The notes: generated from the letters alone by a model not told the origin. DNA of 64,000 bases from Pseudomonas mosselii (GCF_005796105.1 NZ_VAUO01000002.1:558001-622000); one strand, 5' to 3'. Positions 39,548 to 52,579 are shown, counted from the first letter of the stretch. Numbers and translations are program-made.

Positions 39548-40522
39548 ATGAGCCAATCCAGCGAGCTGATCCAATCCGCCCAGCGCACCTTGCGCCTGGA
39601 ACTCGAAGCCGTAGAGGGCCTGCTGGCCCGCATCGACGACAATTTCGTCAAGGCATGCGAGCTGATCCTGGCCAGCAAGGGCCGCGTGGTGGTGGTCGGC
39701 ATGGGCAAGTCGGGGCATATCGGCAACAAGATCGCCGCCACCCTGGCCAGCACCGGCACGCCGTCGTTCTTCGTGCACCCGGCCGAGGCCAGCCACGGCG
39801 ATATGGGCATGATCACCCGCGACGACGTGATCCTCGCCCTGTCCAACTCCGGCAGCACCGCCGAGATCGTCACCCTGCTGCCACTGATCAAGCGCCTGGG
39901 CATCCAGATGATCAGCCTCACCGGCAACCCCGACTCCGCCCTGGCCCAGGCCGCTGAGGTCAACCTCGACGCCCGCGTGGCGCAGGAAGCCTGCCCGCTG
40001 AACCTGGCGCCGACCTCCTCCACCACCGCTGCACTGGTGCTCGGTGATGCCCTGGCCATCGCCCTACTTGAAGCCCGCGGTTTCACCGCCGAGGACTTCG
40101 CGTTCTCCCACCCCGGTGGGGCACTGGGCCGCCGCCTGCTGCTGAAAGTCGAGAACGTCATGCACGCTGGCGACGAACTGCCCCAGGTACAGCGCGGCAC
40201 CCTGCTCAAGGACGCCTTGCTTGAAATGTCTCGCAAAGGTTTGGGCATGACTGTGGTACTGGAGCAGGACGGCAGCCTGGCCGGCGTCTTCACCGACGGC
40301 GACCTGCGCCGAAGCCTGGACCGCAACATCGACGTGCACACGACCCTCATCGACGAGGTCATGACCGTTCACGGCAAGACCGCCCGCGCCGAGATGCTCG
40401 CCGCCGAGGCACTGAAAATCATGGAAGACCACAAGATCAGCGCCCTCGTAGTGGTCGATCAGGCCGACCGCCCCACCGGCGCCCTGAACATGCACGACCT
40501 GCTGCGCGCCGGAGTGATGTAA
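39548..40522 (+). CDS. kdsD: Arabinose-5-phosphate isomerase KdsD
   Basis: 324 residues: SIS domain (about 35-170) with GMGKSGHIGNKIAATLASTGTPSFFVHPAEASHGD, then two CBS domains (about 205-324). Converts ribulose-5-P to arabinose-5-P, the first step to Kdo for LPS. kdsC starts directly after the stop. Divergent from mlaF, as in E. coli. Confidence 0.97.
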   Translation: MSQSSELIQSAQRTLRLELEAVEGLLARIDDNFVKACELILASKGRVVVVGMGKSGHIGNKIAATLASTGTPSFFVHPAEASHGDMGMITRDDVILALSNSGSTAEIVTLLPLIKRLGIQMISLTGNPDSALAQAAEVNLDARVAQEACPLNLAPTSSTTAALVLGDALAIALLEARGFTAEDFAFSHPGGALGRRLLLKVENVMHAGDELPQVQRGTLLKDALLEMSRKGLGMTVVLEQDGSLAGVFTDGDLRRSLDRNIDVHTTLIDEVMTVHGKTARAEMLAAEALKIMEDHKISALVVVDQADRPTGALNMHDLLRAGVM

Positions 40523-41047
40523 ATGAACCAAGACCTGATTCAACGCGCCAAGGCCATCAAGCTGGCGGTGTTCGATGTCGACGGCGTGCTCACCGATGGG
40601 CGCCTGTACTTTCTCGAAGACGGCAGCGAGTTCAAGACCTTCAATACCCTCGACGGCCACGGCATCAAGATGCTCATGGCCTCGGGCGTGACCACCGCGA
40701 TCATCAGCGGGCGCAAGACACCGGTGGTCGAGCGCCGTGCCAAGAACCTCGGCATCCCGCACCTGTTCCAGGGGCGCGAGGACAAACTGGTGGTACTCGA
40801 CGGCCTGTTGACCGAACTCAATCTAAGCTATGACCAGGTCGCTTACTTGGGCGACGACCTGCCAGATCTTCCGGTGATTCGCCGGGTGGGCCTGGGCATG
40901 GCCGTAAACAACGCCGCGCCGTTCGTACGCGAGCACGCACATGGCGTGACTCAGGCACGTGGCGGCGAAGGCGCCGCGCGCGAGTTCTGCGAACTGATCA
41001 TGCAGGCCCAGGGCACCCTGGACGCTGCCAACGCTCACTACCTGTAA
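40523..41047 (+). CDS. kdsC: Kdo-8-phosphate phosphatase KdsC
   Basis: 174-residue tetrameric HAD phosphatase. Nucleophile Asp18 and general acid Asp20 in FDVDGVLTDG, the GHGIKML cap, and the Mg-binding YLGDDLPDLPVI. Small cap-less type that closes its site through the partner subunit. No spacer after kdsD. Confidence 0.97.
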   Translation: MNQDLIQRAKAIKLAVFDVDGVLTDGRLYFLEDGSEFKTFNTLDGHGIKMLMASGVTTAIISGRKTPVVERRAKNLGIPHLFQGREDKLVVLDGLLTELNLSYDQVAYLGDDLPDLPVIRRVGLGMAVNNAAPFVREHAHGVTQARGGEGAAREFCELIMQAQGTLDAANAHYL

Positions 41048-41055
41048 GGCCGCCC

Positions 41056-41628
41056 ATGTTCAGCAAGAAGGTCAAGAACATTGCGCTTTTCACAGCTATC
41101 GCTGCCATCCTGGTGGCGGTCGGCTACTGGAATGTCAGCCCCGAGAGCTTCCTCGACAAGCCGACCGCGCAGGTCGACGAAAGCGCCATCGACTACTACG
41201 CGATCAACGCCCATAGCGTGCAGTTCACCCCCGAAGGCCAACTGCAGTACGAGATGACCGCCGACAAGGTCGAGCACATGAAGGCCAGCGAAGTCACCGT
41301 GGTGACCACGCCCGACCTGCACCTGTACCGTGGCACCCAGTTCCCCTGGCACGTGCAGAGCAAGACCGCCGAGGTCAACCCGGACGGCACCGAGGTCGAG
41401 CTGATCGATGCGGTACGCGTGGCGCGTACCGATGAGAAAAAACGCGAAACCATCATCACCACTACCCGCATGACCGTGTTCCCGCAGAAGGAATATGCGC
41501 AGACCGAGCAAGCCGTTAGAATCGACGGCGCCGGTGGCACGACCACGGGCAAAGGAATGAAAGCGTATTTGAAAGAAGGCAGGATGGACCTGCTCTCTAA
41601 CGTAAGAGGACAGTATGAGGCTCGTTAA
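41056..41628 (+). CDS. lptC: LPS export protein LptC
   Basis: 190-residue bitopic protein. One N-terminal helix (about 7-24) anchors a periplasmic beta-jellyroll that takes LPS from LptFG and gives it to LptA. YYAINAHSVQFTPEGQLQYEMTADKVEHM fits the family. Its end overlaps lptA by 14 bp. Confidence 0.94.
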   Translation: MFSKKVKNIALFTAIAAILVAVGYWNVSPESFLDKPTAQVDESAIDYYAINAHSVQFTPEGQLQYEMTADKVEHMKASEVTVVTTPDLHLYRGTQFPWHVQSKTAEVNPDGTEVELIDAVRVARTDEKKRETIITTTRMTVFPQKEYAQTEQAVRIDGAGGTTTGKGMKAYLKEGRMDLLSNVRGQYEAR

Positions 41629-42139
41629 AACCATCCCCCTTCTGCTCAGCCTGGGCGTAGCACTGGGAAGCGCGAGCGCCTTCGCCCTGCCGAACGACCG
41701 TGACCAGCCGATTCGCATCCAGGCGGACAACGCCCATCTGGACGACAAGCAAGGCGTGGCCACCTATACCGGCGACGTGATCATCACCCAAGGCTCGATG
41801 ATGATCAAAGGCAACACCGTGACCATGACCCGCGCCGCCAATGGCGACATCGACGTGGTAACCTCGGTGGGCAACCTGGCCTACTTCGAGCAACAGCAGA
41901 GCACTGCCAAGCCCGACAAGATGAAAGGCTGGGCCGTGACCATCCAGTACCAGGCCCAGAAAGACCTGGTAGTGCTGACCGATCGCGCCAAAGTCGAGAA
42001 CGAAGGCAACACCACCGAAGGCGAGAAGATCGTCTACAACACCAAGACCCAGGTGGCGACCGCTGGTCGCGGTGGCAACGTGACCGCACCACGTCAGCGC
42101 ATCGACATGGTGATCCAACCGAAGAAAAAGGCCGAGTAA
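41615..42139 (+). CDS. lptA: Periplasmic LPS transport protein LptA
   Basis: 174 residues. Signal peptide with likely cleavage after SAFA, then the OstA-like jellyroll that polymerises as the bridge to LptD: DQPIRIQADNAHLDDKQGVATYTGDVIITQGSM. C-terminus ends in a short basic tail. Immediately followed by lptB. Confidence 0.96.
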   Translation: MRLVKTIPLLLSLGVALGSASAFALPNDRDQPIRIQADNAHLDDKQGVATYTGDVIITQGSMMIKGNTVTMTRAANGDIDVVTSVGNLAYFEQQQSTAKPDKMKGWAVTIQYQAQKDLVVLTDRAKVENEGNTTEGEKIVYNTKTQVATAGRGGNVTAPRQRIDMVIQPKKKAE

Positions 42140-42865
<726 letters not shown>

Positions 42866-43036
42866 CCCAGGCCCGCCTGGAGCACTGGCGCAGGCGCCCG
42901 ATCAGGGTTTAAGTGTTACAGTACTCTAGGCAAACGCTGCATTTTCAGGCATATAACTTGCTTAAAATCGGCGCCCACGCGCCCTACGTAGTAGATGGCG
43001 CATGCGCGCCGGCGAACAAGGTATTAAGCCCCTGCC

Positions 43037-44530
43037 ATGAAACCATCGCTCGTCCTAAAAATGGGCCAGCAACTGACGATGACCCCGCAGTTGCAACAGG
43101 CCATCCGTCTGCTCCAGCTTTCTACCCTGGACCTCCAGCAAGAGATCCAGGAAGCGCTGGAGTCCAATCCGATGCTCGAACGTCAGGAAGACGGCGACGA
43201 TTTCGACAACAGCGATCCGATGGCGGACAACGTCGAGAACAAACCGGCCTCCGAAGTCCAGGACAACTCCTTCCAGGAAACCGCCAGCAGTACGGAAAAC
43301 CTTGAAGAAGGCGAGTGGGCCGAACGCATTCCCAACGAACTGCCAGTCGACACGGCCTGGGAAGACATCTACCAGACCAGCGCTAGCAGCCTGCCCAGCA
43401 ACGACGATGACGAGTGGGACTTCACCACCCGTACCTCGGTCGGCGAAAGCCTGCAAAGCCACCTGCTGTGGCAACTGAACCTGGCCCCGATGTCCGACAC
43501 TGATCGCCTGATCGCTGTCACCCTGATCGACAGCATCAACAGCCAGGGCTACCTGGAAGACACCCTCGAGGAAATCTGCGAAGGTTTCGACCCGGAGCTG
43601 GATATCGAACTGGACGAGGTCGAGGCGGTGCTGCACCGCATCCAGCAATTCGAGCCTGCCGGTATCGGCGCGCGCACCCTGGGCGAATGCCTGCTGCTGC
43701 AACTGCGCCAGTTGCCCGCCTCAACGCCCTGGATGGCCGAGGCCCAGCGTCTTGTCACCGATTTCATCGACCTGCTCGGCAGCCGCGACTACAGCCAGCT
43801 GATGCGCCGCATGAAGCTCAAGGAAGACGAGCTGCGCCAGGTCATCGAACTGGTCCAGACGCTCAATCCACGCCCAGGTTCGCAGATCGAGTCCAGCGAG
43901 CCCGAATACGTGGTGCCGGATGTGATCGTGCGCAAGGACAGCGATCGCTGGTTGGTCGAACTCAACCAGGAAGCCATTCCACGCCTGCGGGTCAACCCGC
44001 AGTACGCCGGTTTCGTACGACGCGCCGACACCAGCGCTGACAACACGTTCATGCGCAACCAGCTGCAAGAGGCGCGTTGGTTCATCAAGAGCCTGCAGAG
44101 CCGCAACGAAACGCTGATGAAGGTGGCCACGCAGATCGTCGAGCACCAACGCGGTTTCCTCGATCACGGCGACGAAGCGATGAAGCCCCTGGTGCTGCAT
44201 GACATCGCCGAGGCGGTGGGCATGCACGAATCGACCATCTCCCGGGTCACCACCCAGAAGTACATGCACACGCCGCGTGGCATCTACGAACTGAAGTACT
44301 TTTTCTCGAGCCACGTGAGCACCGCCGAAGGCGGCGAATGCTCGTCCACGGCGATCCGCGCAATCATCAAGAAACTGGTCGCAGCGGAAAATCAGAAAAA
44401 GCCATTGAGTGACAGCAAGATCGCTGGTTTACTGGAGGCACAAGGCATCCAGGTGGCCCGCCGCACCGTCGCCAAGTACCGCGAGTCTTTAGGTATCGCC
44501 CCTTCGAGCGAACGCAAGCGGCTGATGTAG
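43037..44530 (+). CDS. rpoN: RNA polymerase sigma-54 factor
   Basis: 497 residues. Region I ([41 protein letters not shown]) is the activator-responsive Gln/Leu-rich part, then an acidic region II (about 50-115), the core-binding region, and the RpoN box [10 protein letters not shown] at 474-483 that reads the -24 element. It would serve the -24/-12 promoter before gcvH. 171 bases after lptB; followed by the usual hpf-ptsN-rapZ-ptsO cluster. Confidence 0.98.
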   Translation: MKPSLVLKMGQQLTMTPQLQQAIRLLQLSTLDLQQEIQEALESNPMLERQEDGDDFDNSDPMADNVENKPASEVQDNSFQETASSTENLEEGEWAERIPNELPVDTAWEDIYQTSASSLPSNDDDEWDFTTRTSVGESLQSHLLWQLNLAPMSDTDRLIAVTLIDSINSQGYLEDTLEEICEGFDPELDIELDEVEAVLHRIQQFEPAGIGARTLGECLLLQLRQLPASTPWMAEAQRLVTDFIDLLGSRDYSQLMRRMKLKEDELRQVIELVQTLNPRPGSQIESSEPEYVVPDVIVRKDSDRWLVELNQEAIPRLRVNPQYAGFVRRADTSADNTFMRNQLQEARWFIKSLQSRNETLMKVATQIVEHQRGFLDHGDEAMKPLVLHDIAEAVGMHESTISRVTTQKYMHTPRGIYELKYFFSSHVSTAEGGECSSTAIRAIIKKLVAAENQKKPLSDSKIAGLLEAQGIQVARRTVAKYRESLGIAPSSERKRLM

Positions 44531-44557
44531 CCCCGGGATGTGCCACAGCGTTTCAGT

Positions 44558-44584
44558 GGCAGGTGTAACACCTGCCTCTTTATG
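44558..44584 (+). terminator. Hairpin between rpoN and hpf
   Basis: Stem GGCAGGTG/CACCTGCC with loop TAA, then TCTTTAT; 24 bases before the hpf ATG. May partly terminate rpoN transcripts or shape the hpf leader. Confidence 0.6.
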
Positions 44585-44608
44585 CACGGGCAACAAAGGA
44601 GAAGCTGT

Positions 44609-44917
44609 ATGCAAGTCAACATCAGTGGCCAGCATGTAGAAGTCACCCAACCACTGCGCGATTATGTGCTCGAGAAGCTCGCCCGCGTGGAAGGGCATTT
44701 CGACAAGATCACCAACGTCACGGTGATCATGAAAGTCGAGAAGCTGCAGCAGAAGGTTGAAGCAACCCTCCAGATTCCCGGTGGCGAAGTAGTCGCCAAC
44801 GCTGAACACCAAGACATGTATGCCGCGATCGACGCTTTGGCTGACAAGCTCGATCGTCAACTGAAAAAACACAAGGAAAAACAGCAAAGTCTGCTGCAAG
44901 GCGCAGCCGCCCGCTGA
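44609..44917 (+). CDS. hpf: Ribosome hibernation promoting factor
   Basis: 102-residue short HPF/YfiA-type protein that binds the 30S subunit and favours inactive 100S dimers. VNISGQHVEVTQPLRDYVLEKLARVEGHF is the family N-terminus. AAGGAG before the ATG at 44609 decides the start; the frame is open to 44540 across the hairpin. Constant neighbour of rpoN. Confidence 0.96.
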   Translation: MQVNISGQHVEVTQPLRDYVLEKLARVEGHFDKITNVTVIMKVEKLQQKVEATLQIPGGEVVANAEHQDMYAAIDALADKLDRQLKKHKEKQQSLLQGAAAR

Positions 44918-44929
44918 TCCCCCTCATCC

Positions 44930-45394
44930 ATGATCCGACTTGAATCCATTCTGACCCCCGGCCGTTCCCTCGTGAACGTGCCGGGCGGCAGTAAGAAGCG
45001 CGCCCTGGAAAAGGTCGCCACCGTGATTGCCGAGCAAGTGCCCGAATTGGAGATGCAGGACGTCTTCGAAAAGCTGGTCGCTCGCGAAAAACTGGGCTCC
45101 ACCGGCTTCGGTAACGGCATCGCCATTCCCCACTGCCGGCTGGAAGGCTGCACTGCGCCGGTGAGCGCACTGCTGCACCTCGAAGCCCCTATCGATTACG
45201 ACGCCATCGACGGTGCGCCGGTCGACCTGCTGTTCGTTCTGCTGGTCCCGGAAGCCGCCACCGATGCGCACCTTGAACTGCTGCGCCAAATCGCCAGCAT
45301 GCTCGATCGCAAGGAGGTCCGCGATCGCTTGCGTGCCGCCGACAGCAGCGAGGCCCTGTTCCAGGTCGTCCTGGACGTACAGAACGAGCATTGA
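44930..45394 (+). CDS. ptsN: Nitrogen PTS enzyme IIA (PtsN)
   Basis: 154-residue EIIA-Ntr, regulatory phosphocarrier. Phosphorylated histidine His68 in [11 protein letters not shown]. Its phosphate comes from PtsP through NPr (ptsO, below). In P. putida it influences sigma-54 promoters, carbon storage and potassium balance. 12 bases after hpf. Confidence 0.97.
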   Translation: MIRLESILTPGRSLVNVPGGSKKRALEKVATVIAEQVPELEMQDVFEKLVAREKLGSTGFGNGIAIPHCRLEGCTAPVSALLHLEAPIDYDAIDGAPVDLLFVLLVPEAATDAHLELLRQIASMLDRKEVRDRLRAADSSEALFQVVLDVQNEH

Positions 45395-45396
45395 CC

Positions 45397-46251
45397 ATGC
45401 GCCTGATCATCGTCAGCGGTCGCTCCGGCTCCGGTAAGAGCACCGCACTCGACGTGCTGGAAGACAACGGCTACTACTGCATCGATAACCTGCCCGCAGG
45501 GTTATTGCCGCAGTTGGCGGAGAACGCGCTGATCAACACCGAGTTACTGCAACCCAAGGTTGCCGTCTCGATCGATGCGCGTAACCTGCCTAGCCACCTG
45601 TCACGCTTCCCGGAACTGCTCGAAGATGCACGCGCCCGGCACATCCAGTGCGATGTGTTGTACCTCGATGCTGATGAAGACACCCTGCTCAAGCGCTTCT
45701 CGGAAACCCGTCGCCGCCACCCGCTGACCAACCAGAGCCGCTCGCTGGCCGAGGCGATCCGCGTGGAAAGCGAGTTGCTGGGCCCGATTGCCGACCTTGC
45801 CGACCTCAAGATCGACACTACCAGCCTCAACCTGTACCAACTGCGCGACTCGATCAAGCTGCGCCTGCTGAACCAACCTGAGCCAGGCACCGCATTTCTG
45901 GTGGAATCGTTCGGTTTCAAGCGCGGCATGCCGGTGGACGCGGACCTGGTGTTCGATGTGCGCTGCCTGCCCAACCCCTACTGGAAGCCGGAACTGCGTG
46001 ACCATTCAGGCCTCGAACAACCGGTGATCGACTACCTGGCCGCCCAACCGGACGTCGAGGAAATGTTCCAGGACATCTCCAGCTACCTGCTCAAGTGGCT
46101 GCCGCGCTTTGCGGCCAGCAACCGCGCCTACGTCACCATCGCCATCGGCTGCACTGGCGGCCATCATCGCTCGGTGTATATCACCGAACGGCTTGGCCAA
46201 TTGCTCCAGCCTACCCTGAAAAACGTCCAGGTCCGCCACCGCGACCTCTAG
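45397..46251 (+). CDS. rapZ: RNase adapter RapZ
   Basis: 284-residue nucleotide-binding protein. Walker [10 protein letters not shown] at 8-16 and the C-terminal RNA-binding half with [18 protein letters not shown]. In E. coli it delivers GlmZ sRNA to RNase E; in Pseudomonas the target is less clear. The ATG at 45397 follows the ptsN stop; an upstream in-frame TTG overlaps ptsN. Confidence 0.95.
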   Translation: MRLIIVSGRSGSGKSTALDVLEDNGYYCIDNLPAGLLPQLAENALINTELLQPKVAVSIDARNLPSHLSRFPELLEDARARHIQCDVLYLDADEDTLLKRFSETRRRHPLTNQSRSLAEAIRVESELLGPIADLADLKIDTTSLNLYQLRDSIKLRLLNQPEPGTAFLVESFGFKRGMPVDADLVFDVRCLPNPYWKPELRDHSGLEQPVIDYLAAQPDVEEMFQDISSYLLKWLPRFAASNRAYVTIAIGCTGGHHRSVYITERLGQLLQPTLKNVQVRHRDL

Positions 46252-46271
46252 CCTACAGGATCCACCCCACG

Positions 46272-46544
46272 ATGCCCGCCCGCGAAATCACCATCATCAA
46301 CAAGCTGGGCCTGCACGCCCGCGCGGCTGCCAAGTTCGTCGGCGTGGCCGGGCGGTTCCCCTGCCAGGTGCGGGTAGGCCGCGCACCGGACAAGCTGGTG
46401 GACGGTAAAAGCATCATGGCCGTGATGATGCTCGCCGCAGGCAAGGGCACCCCGGTGCACCTGTTCACCGAAGGCGAACAGGATGTCGAAGCGATGGACG
46501 CGCTGGTCGCGCTGATCGAGAACTTCTTCGACGAAGGCGAGTAA
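46272..46544 (+). CDS. ptsO: Nitrogen PTS phosphocarrier NPr (PtsO)
   Basis: 90-residue HPr-like protein. Active-site His15 in KLGLHARAAAKFV. Passes phosphate from PtsP to PtsN. The Ser46-like region is KSIMAVMML, so no Bacillus-type Ser regulation is implied. The long open frame upstream overlaps rapZ and is ignored. Confidence 0.96.
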   Translation: MPAREITIINKLGLHARAAAKFVGVAGRFPCQVRVGRAPDKLVDGKSIMAVMMLAAGKGTPVHLFTEGEQDVEAMDALVALIENFFDEGE

Positions 46545-46572
46545 TCCGCCAGGCCGCTCAAGACAACGCACA

Positions 46573-46625
46573 GTCCTGTAGAGGCCTTGCCGGACCGGCC
46601 GGAAAGGGCCGCAAACCGGCCCCAA
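46573..46625. repeat. REP-like palindrome/terminator between ptsO and zip
   Basis: CCTGTAGAGGCCTTGCCGG, then GGGCCG-caaac-CGGCCC. On the minus strand the last hairpin is followed by TTTCC, so it can end the fagA-zip operon. Variant of the CCTGTAGGAGCGGCC REP type at 52580. Confidence 0.75.
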
Positions 46626-46653
46626 GTTTTCGGTATCGTTCGAAGGCGCCGCA

Positions 46654-47562
46654 TCAAGACATCGCCGTATCCATCACCATCATCAGGCAAAACCCCACGC
46701 ACAACCCAAGGCTGGCCAGGCGGTGGTGCCCGTTGCTGCGCGATTCCGGGATGATTTCCTGGGTTACCACCAGCAACATGGCGCCGGCAGCGCAGGCAAG
46801 CCCCAGCGGCAACAGCAATTGGGCGATGCTCACAAGCCATGCGCAAACGACCGCAGCCAGCGGCTCGACCAAGCCGGACGCAGCACCAACCAGAAATGCC
46901 TTGAAACGCGGCATACCCGCACCTGCCAGCACTAGCGCGATCACCAGTCCCTCGGGCACATCCTGCAAGGCGATGCCAATGGCCAGGCTGTCGGCATCGG
47001 CCATGCCGCCACCTGCTGACACGCCAATTGCCATGCCTTCAGGGATGTTATGGGCAATGATGGCAATGACGAACAGCCAGATCCGCGCGGCGATCACCGG
47101 CTGCCGCGCCGAGCCCACCAACGCCTCAGGCGAGGCCCCGGAGACTTTCAGGTCGATCAGGAACAGGCACAGCGCACCGAACAGCAAACCGCTGCTGATC
47201 AACACCCCAGCGCCCCACGGGCTAAAGCCGATGCTCTGCGCGGCGTCGAGCCCGGGAATGATCAGGGAAAAGGCGGTGGCCGCCAGCATCACCCCGGCGC
47301 CGAAGCCCAACAGGGTATCGGCCAATGCCACCGGCATGCTGCGAACAACCAAAACCGGTACCGCACCCAACGCCGTGCCCAGCGCGCACAGTGCACCGCC
47401 CTCCAGCGCCCGTAGCATGCGGGGTTCGAGATCGAGCCAGGCAATGCCGCGAGCCAGCAGCAAGGCGCTGCCGACCAGCAACAGCAGGGTCCCAAGCGCC
47501 TGGCGGAACAGGCGCACACTGCTGACAGACATCACGGCACTGCGCATACCGGTCCGACTCAC
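46654..47562 (-). CDS. ZIP-family metal transporter (GTG start)
   Basis: 302-residue membrane protein, eight helices. Metal-path motifs [11 protein letters not shown] (helix IV) and [14 protein letters not shown] (helix V) are those of ZIP carriers for Zn, Fe or Mn. A GTG at 47562 overlaps the sodA stop as GTGA, indicating coupled translation and deciding the start over ATGs at 47547 and 47532. Its place after a Mn-type SOD in a Fur operon suggests manganese or iron uptake; the metal is inferred. Confidence 0.9.
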   Translation of the reverse strand: MSRTGMRSAVMSVSSVRLFRQALGTLLLLVGSALLLARGIAWLDLEPRMLRALEGGALCALGTALGAVPVLVVRSMPVALADTLLGFGAGVMLAATAFSLIIPGLDAAQSIGFSPWGAGVLISSGLLFGALCLFLIDLKVSGASPEALVGSARQPVIAARIWLFVIAIIAHNIPEGMAIGVSAGGGMADADSLAIGIALQDVPEGLVIALVLAGAGMPRFKAFLVGAASGLVEPLAAVVCAWLVSIAQLLLPLGLACAAGAMLLVVTQEIIPESRSNGHHRLASLGLCVGFCLMMVMDTAMS

Positions 47563-48170
47563 TTCAAGGCTTGCAGGTAGCGACGTTCGACTTCAGCCCA
47601 GTCGACCACGTTGTAGAAGGCGCCAATGTATTCTGGACGACGGTTCTGGTACTTGAGGTAGTAGGCGTGCTCCCACACATCGAGCCCCAGGATCGGCGTA
47701 TTGCCGTGCATCAGCGGGCTGTCCTGGTTACCGCTGCTTTCCACCACCAACTGCTTCCCTGGCGTGACACTGAGCCAGGCCCAGCCGCTGCCGAAACGGG
47801 TCAACGCAGCCTTGGTGAATGCCTCCTTGAACGTATCGAAGCCACCGAGCTTGGCCTCGATGGCCTTGGCCAACTCGCCTTGCGGCTGGCCACCGCCGGT
47901 GGGCGACATCACGGTCCAGAACAACGTGTGGTTAGCATGACCACCGCCGTGGTTGATCACCGCCCCGCGCAGGTGCTCAGGCAGCGACTTCACCGCCGCG
48001 ACCAGCTTCTCGGCCGGCCAATCGGCCCACTCGGTCCCTTCGACGGCGGCATTCAAGCCGTTCACGTAAGTCTGGTGGTGCTTGGTGTGGTGAATTTCCA
48101 TGGTCGCGGTGTCGATGTGCGGTTCGAGCGCATCGTAGGCGTAGGTCAGTGCAGGCAAGGTGTGTGGCAT
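47559..48170 (-). CDS. sodA: Superoxide dismutase, manganese type
   Basis: 203-residue cytosolic SOD. Metal ligands His27, His81, Asp164 and His168 ([15 protein letters not shown]). The GGGHANH segment and QDSPLM point to the Mn form. Expected to be induced when iron is short, replacing Fe-SOD. Fourth gene of the fagA operon. Confidence 0.96.
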   Translation of the reverse strand: MPHTLPALTYAYDALEPHIDTATMEIHHTKHHQTYVNGLNAAVEGTEWADWPAEKLVAAVKSLPEHLRGAVINHGGGHANHTLFWTVMSPTGGGQPQGELAKAIEAKLGGFDTFKEAFTKAALTRFGSGWAWLSVTPGKQLVVESSGNQDSPLMHGNTPILGLDVWEHAYYLKYQNRRPEYIGAFYNVVDWAEVERRYLQALK

Positions 48171-48171
48171 G

Positions 48172-48633
48172 TCAGTGAATTCCGTAGGCGGGTGTGCGTT
48201 CAGGGAAGTCCGTACGTGCGAGCAGTTCGCTGGCAGCCGGCGCCTGACGATTGAGCAAGCGTTCGGTGCGCGGGTACTGGCCGTACTCGGCGATGAAACT
48301 CAGCAATTGGGTGTAGGTGCGCGTGCTGTGGCGTAGCGCGGCATCGCGCAGCGCCTGGGGCAGGCGCGCCTGCTGGCTGGCCTGGAGCAGCCGCTGGTGG
48401 GCGGCGCACAGGTAGTCCGCGCTCTCGTGCGGCTGGTTCAGGCGCAGGTGCAAGTCAGCCAGGTTGTGGTGGGCGATGACCAACGCGGCCACCGCCTCAT
48501 CGACGTCATGCCAGCGCTCGAACAGCACCTGGGCCAGTGCCAGCGCTTGCAGGTAATGTTCTCGGGCATCGACCAGCTCGCCTTGCTCGAACAAGCGGTT
48601 GGCGGTTTGCGTGGTGCGTCTCCAGTGCTGCAT
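48172..48633 (-). CDS. Conserved protein OrfX of the fumC-sodA operon
   Basis: 153 residues, helical, resembling a tetratricopeptide-like repeat: [30 protein letters not shown] and [32 protein letters not shown]. No enzyme motif. The ATG at 48633 has AGGAGG upstream; the longer open frame overlaps fumC. Its counterpart (orfX) lies at the same place in P. aeruginosa. Role unknown; one base separates it from sodA. Confidence 0.85.
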   Translation of the reverse strand: MQHWRRTTQTANRLFEQGELVDAREHYLQALALAQVLFERWHDVDEAVAALVIAHHNLADLHLRLNQPHESADYLCAAHQRLLQASQQARLPQALRDAALRHSTRTYTQLLSFIAEYGQYPRTERLLNRQAPAASELLARTDFPERTPAYGIH

Positions 48634-48658
48634 GACGGGCCTCCTGGGCGGTTTTGGC

Positions 48659-50027
<1,369 letters not shown>

Positions 50028-50035
<8 letters not shown>

Positions 50036-50420
50036 CTTCAAATCCTTGCATCAGTTCATCGGAAGAAATCGACGGCAGCAGCACGCAGTTGGCGAGCTGC
50101 ATGGCATAGGGTTGCCAGCGCTGGTTGTGCTCCCGGCGATCGAGATTGCGCAGGTCCAACAGCGGGCGCCAGGCCTGATCCAGGCACAGGCAGCGCCAGT
50201 GCCAGGGCAGCATGCGGTCGCAGGCGGTATCGAGCAGCAGACGGAATGACGTCAGCGCCACCGTCCATGGCGAGGTCTCGGTGCAGCACACCAGGTAACG
50301 GCCTTCGGCCAGGTAGTGCTCGATCAGGCGCGGCTCGTCGGGTTCGAGTGCGCAACGAATGCGACGGCTCAGCCAACGCCAATTTTCCAGGTAGGGCAGT
50401 TCGTGGAGGACGGATTTCAT
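50028..50420 (-). CDS. fagA: FagA (Fur-associated gene) protein
   Basis: 130-residue small protein rich in Trp, Arg and Leu (ENWRWLSRRIRC, LPWHWRCLCLDQAWRPLLDL). No known domain. First gene of fagA-fumC-orfX-sodA-zip as in P. aeruginosa, and directly behind a Fur box. Function unknown. The start lacks a clear Shine-Dalgarno. Confidence 0.88.
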
Positions 50421-50444
50421 GAACGATCGATCGCCGCGCTGCTA

Positions 50445-50463
50445 GATAATGATATTCATTATT
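50445..50463 (-). promoter_or_regulatory. Fur box of the fagA operon
   Basis: GATAATGATATTCATTATT matches 17 of 19 positions of GATAATGATAATCATTATC. It lies 24 bases before fagA, so iron-loaded Fur should repress the whole five-gene operon. Confidence 0.92.
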
Positions 50464-50503
50464 AATTGATAAATAGAATCACTTCAAGCCTAAGGCGACA
50501 AAC

Positions 50504-50531
50504 AAAAAACCCGGCGCGATGGCCGGGTTTT
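50504..50531. terminator. Terminator of tldE
   Basis: AAAACCCGGC/GCCGGGTTTT, 6-nt loop, with an extra A/T on the outer side. Serves the minus-strand tldE; also lies behind the Fur box region. Confidence 0.85.
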
Positions 50532-50569
50532 CTGTGCGAGGTAAAAGATTGGCGTCGGCGCAGGCCGTA

Positions 50570-51916
50570 TCAGCTGCCTGCCACCATCATGCGTTCGATC
50601 AGTACCGAACCGCTATGGATGTTGCTACGCGTTTCGATATCGCTGCCGATGGCGACAATCTGCTGGAACATGTCTTTCATATTGCCGGCGATAGTCACTT
50701 CCTGGACGGCGTGCTGAATCTCACCGTTCTCGATCCAGAAGCCTGCGGCTCCTCGCGAGTAATCTCCGGTGACCATGTTGAGCCCATGCCCCATCAGCTC
50801 GGTAACCAGCAGGCCACGGCCCATGCGGCGGATCAGCGCCGCCTGATCTTCGACGCCATGAGTGACGAACAGGTTGTGCACGCCACCGGCGTTGGCGGTA
50901 CTCGGCAGCCCCAGCTTGCGCCCCGAGTAGGTGCCGAGGATGTAGGAAACCAGCTCGCCTTTGTCGACGAACGGCTTGGCATAAGTGGCCAGGCCGTCGC
51001 CGTCGAAGGAGGCACTGCCCAGCGCACGTGGAATGTGCGGGCGCTCATCGAGGGTCAGCCAGCTGGGGAACAGGCGCTGGCCGAGGGTGCCCTCGAGGAA
51101 CGACGACTTGCGGTACAGGTTGCCGCCAGAAATCGCCGACAGGAAGCTGCCGAACAACCCACCGGCAAGCTCGGCAGAGAACAGCACTGGCACCTCGCAG
51201 GTCGGCACCGGACGCGCGCCCAGACGGCTCGCGGCGCGCTGGGCGGCGCGCTGGCCGATGCTGCGCGGGTCGGCCAGCAGTGGGCCCTGGCGGTTGACGT
51301 CGTACCAGTAGTCGCGCTGCATCTGCCCATCGCCTTCGGCGATCATCACGCAGCTCAGGCTATGCCGGGTAGAGGCATAGCCCCCGATAAAGCCATGGCT
51401 GTTGCCATACACACGCACGCCCTGGTGGGTGTTGAGGGTGGTTCCATCGGCGTTGAGGATGCGCGGATCGGCGTCGAACGCCGCCGCCTCGCAGGACAGC
51501 GCCATCTCGATGGCCTTCTCAGGCTCGATGTCCCAATCGTGGTACAGGTCGAGATCGGGAAACTCGCGGGCCATCAACGCCGCGTCGGCCAGGCCGGAAC
51601 AATCGTCCTCGGAGGTGTGCTTGGCGATCGCCAAGGCGGCCGCGACGGTTTCACGGATGGCCTCCGGGCCGCTGGCCGAGGTGCTCGCCGAGCCCTTGCG
51701 CTGGCCAACGTAGAGGGTGATGCCAAAGCCCTGGTCGCGATTGAACTCGACCGTCTCGACTTCACGCTGACGCACCGAAGTGGACAGGCCCTGCTCCAGC
51801 GATACCGCCACTTCGCAGGCACTGGCGCCTTGACGGCGCGCCTCGGCGACGATCGCTTCGACCTGTTCCTGCAACGCCGGCAGGTCCTTGGGGCCTACGC
51901 TCTGGACTGCACTCAT
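50570..51916 (-). CDS. tldE: TldE/PmbA metalloprotease subunit
   Basis: 448-residue partner of TldD. The TldD/TldE heterodimer cleaves unfolded peptides and matures some modified antibiotics. TldE lacks the HExxxH zinc motif and helps form the cavity. Family parts: [31 protein letters not shown] and the end [23 protein letters not shown] before the ATG at 51916 decides the start. Divergent from darP. Confidence 0.95.
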   Translation of the reverse strand: MSAVQSVGPKDLPALQEQVEAIVAEARRQGASACEVAVSLEQGLSTSVRQREVETVEFNRDQGFGITLYVGQRKGSASTSASGPEAIRETVAAALAIAKHTSEDDCSGLADAALMAREFPDLDLYHDWDIEPEKAIEMALSCEAAAFDADPRILNADGTTLNTHQGVRVYGNSHGFIGGYASTRHSLSCVMIAEGDGQMQRDYWYDVNRQGPLLADPRSIGQRAAQRAASRLGARPVPTCEVPVLFSAELAGGLFGSFLSAISGGNLYRKSSFLEGTLGQRLFPSWLTLDERPHIPRALGSASFDGDGLATYAKPFVDKGELVSYILGTYSGRKLGLPSTANAGGVHNLFVTHGVEDQAALIRRMGRGLLVTELMGHGLNMVTGDYSRGAAGFWIENGEIQHAVQEVTIAGNMKDMFQQIVAIGSDIETRSNIHSGSVLIERMMVAGS

Positions 51917-52025
51917 GGTTCTCTCCACTGAAAATTCTGCGTACGGCTTGGGTCATTCTACGACCGGGCCGGACAAGCGGCCCCCGACTGGTTATCATGG
52001 CGGCGATTTCCTGCGGACTGCCCCC

Positions 52026-52547
52026 ATGGTTGATTCTTACGACGACGCCTTCGATGGCGAAAAAAGCAAAACCCAGATCAAGCGCGAGCTGCATGCGCTG
52101 GTCGAACTCGGTGAACGCCTGACTACCCTCAAGGCCGACACCCTTGCCCGCCTGCCGCTGACCGACGAACTGCGCAAGGCGCTGGACGAGGCCTCTCGGC
52201 ATACTGCCCATGGTGCCCGCAAACGCCACATGTCGTTCGTCGGCAAGCTGATGCGCGTGCAGGACCTGGACGCCATTCATGCCGTGCTCGAGCAGATCGA
52301 CAGCTCCAGCCGCCAGTACAACGAGCGCTTCCATAACCTGGAACGCTGGCGCGACCGCTTGATCGACGGTAACGACGAGGACCTCGAACGTTTCGTCAAC
52401 GAGTTCCCCGAGACCGACCGCCAGCACCTGCGCTCGCTGATCCGCCATGCCCAGCATGAAAAAGCGCGGAACAAGCCGCCAGCCGCTGCGCGCAAAGTGT
52501 TCAAGTACATTCGCGATCTCGACGAGGCCCAGCGCGGCTTGCGCTGA
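52026..52547 (+). CDS. darP: Ribosome biogenesis factor DarP (YjgA)
   Basis: 173-residue acidic, helical protein of the YjgA/DarP family, active in late 50S assembly. [22 protein letters not shown] and [16 protein letters not shown] are the family ends. The ATG at 52026 is chosen; the frame is open through the tldE promoter side. It lies between tldE and tldD on the opposite strand. Confidence 0.94.
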   Translation: MVDSYDDAFDGEKSKTQIKRELHALVELGERLTTLKADTLARLPLTDELRKALDEASRHTAHGARKRHMSFVGKLMRVQDLDAIHAVLEQIDSSSRQYNERFHNLERWRDRLIDGNDEDLERFVNEFPETDRQHLRSLIRHAQHEKARNKPPAAARKVFKYIRDLDEAQRGLR

Positions 52548-52579
52548 AGCCATCGCAGTCAGGCCATCGCGGCGGCATG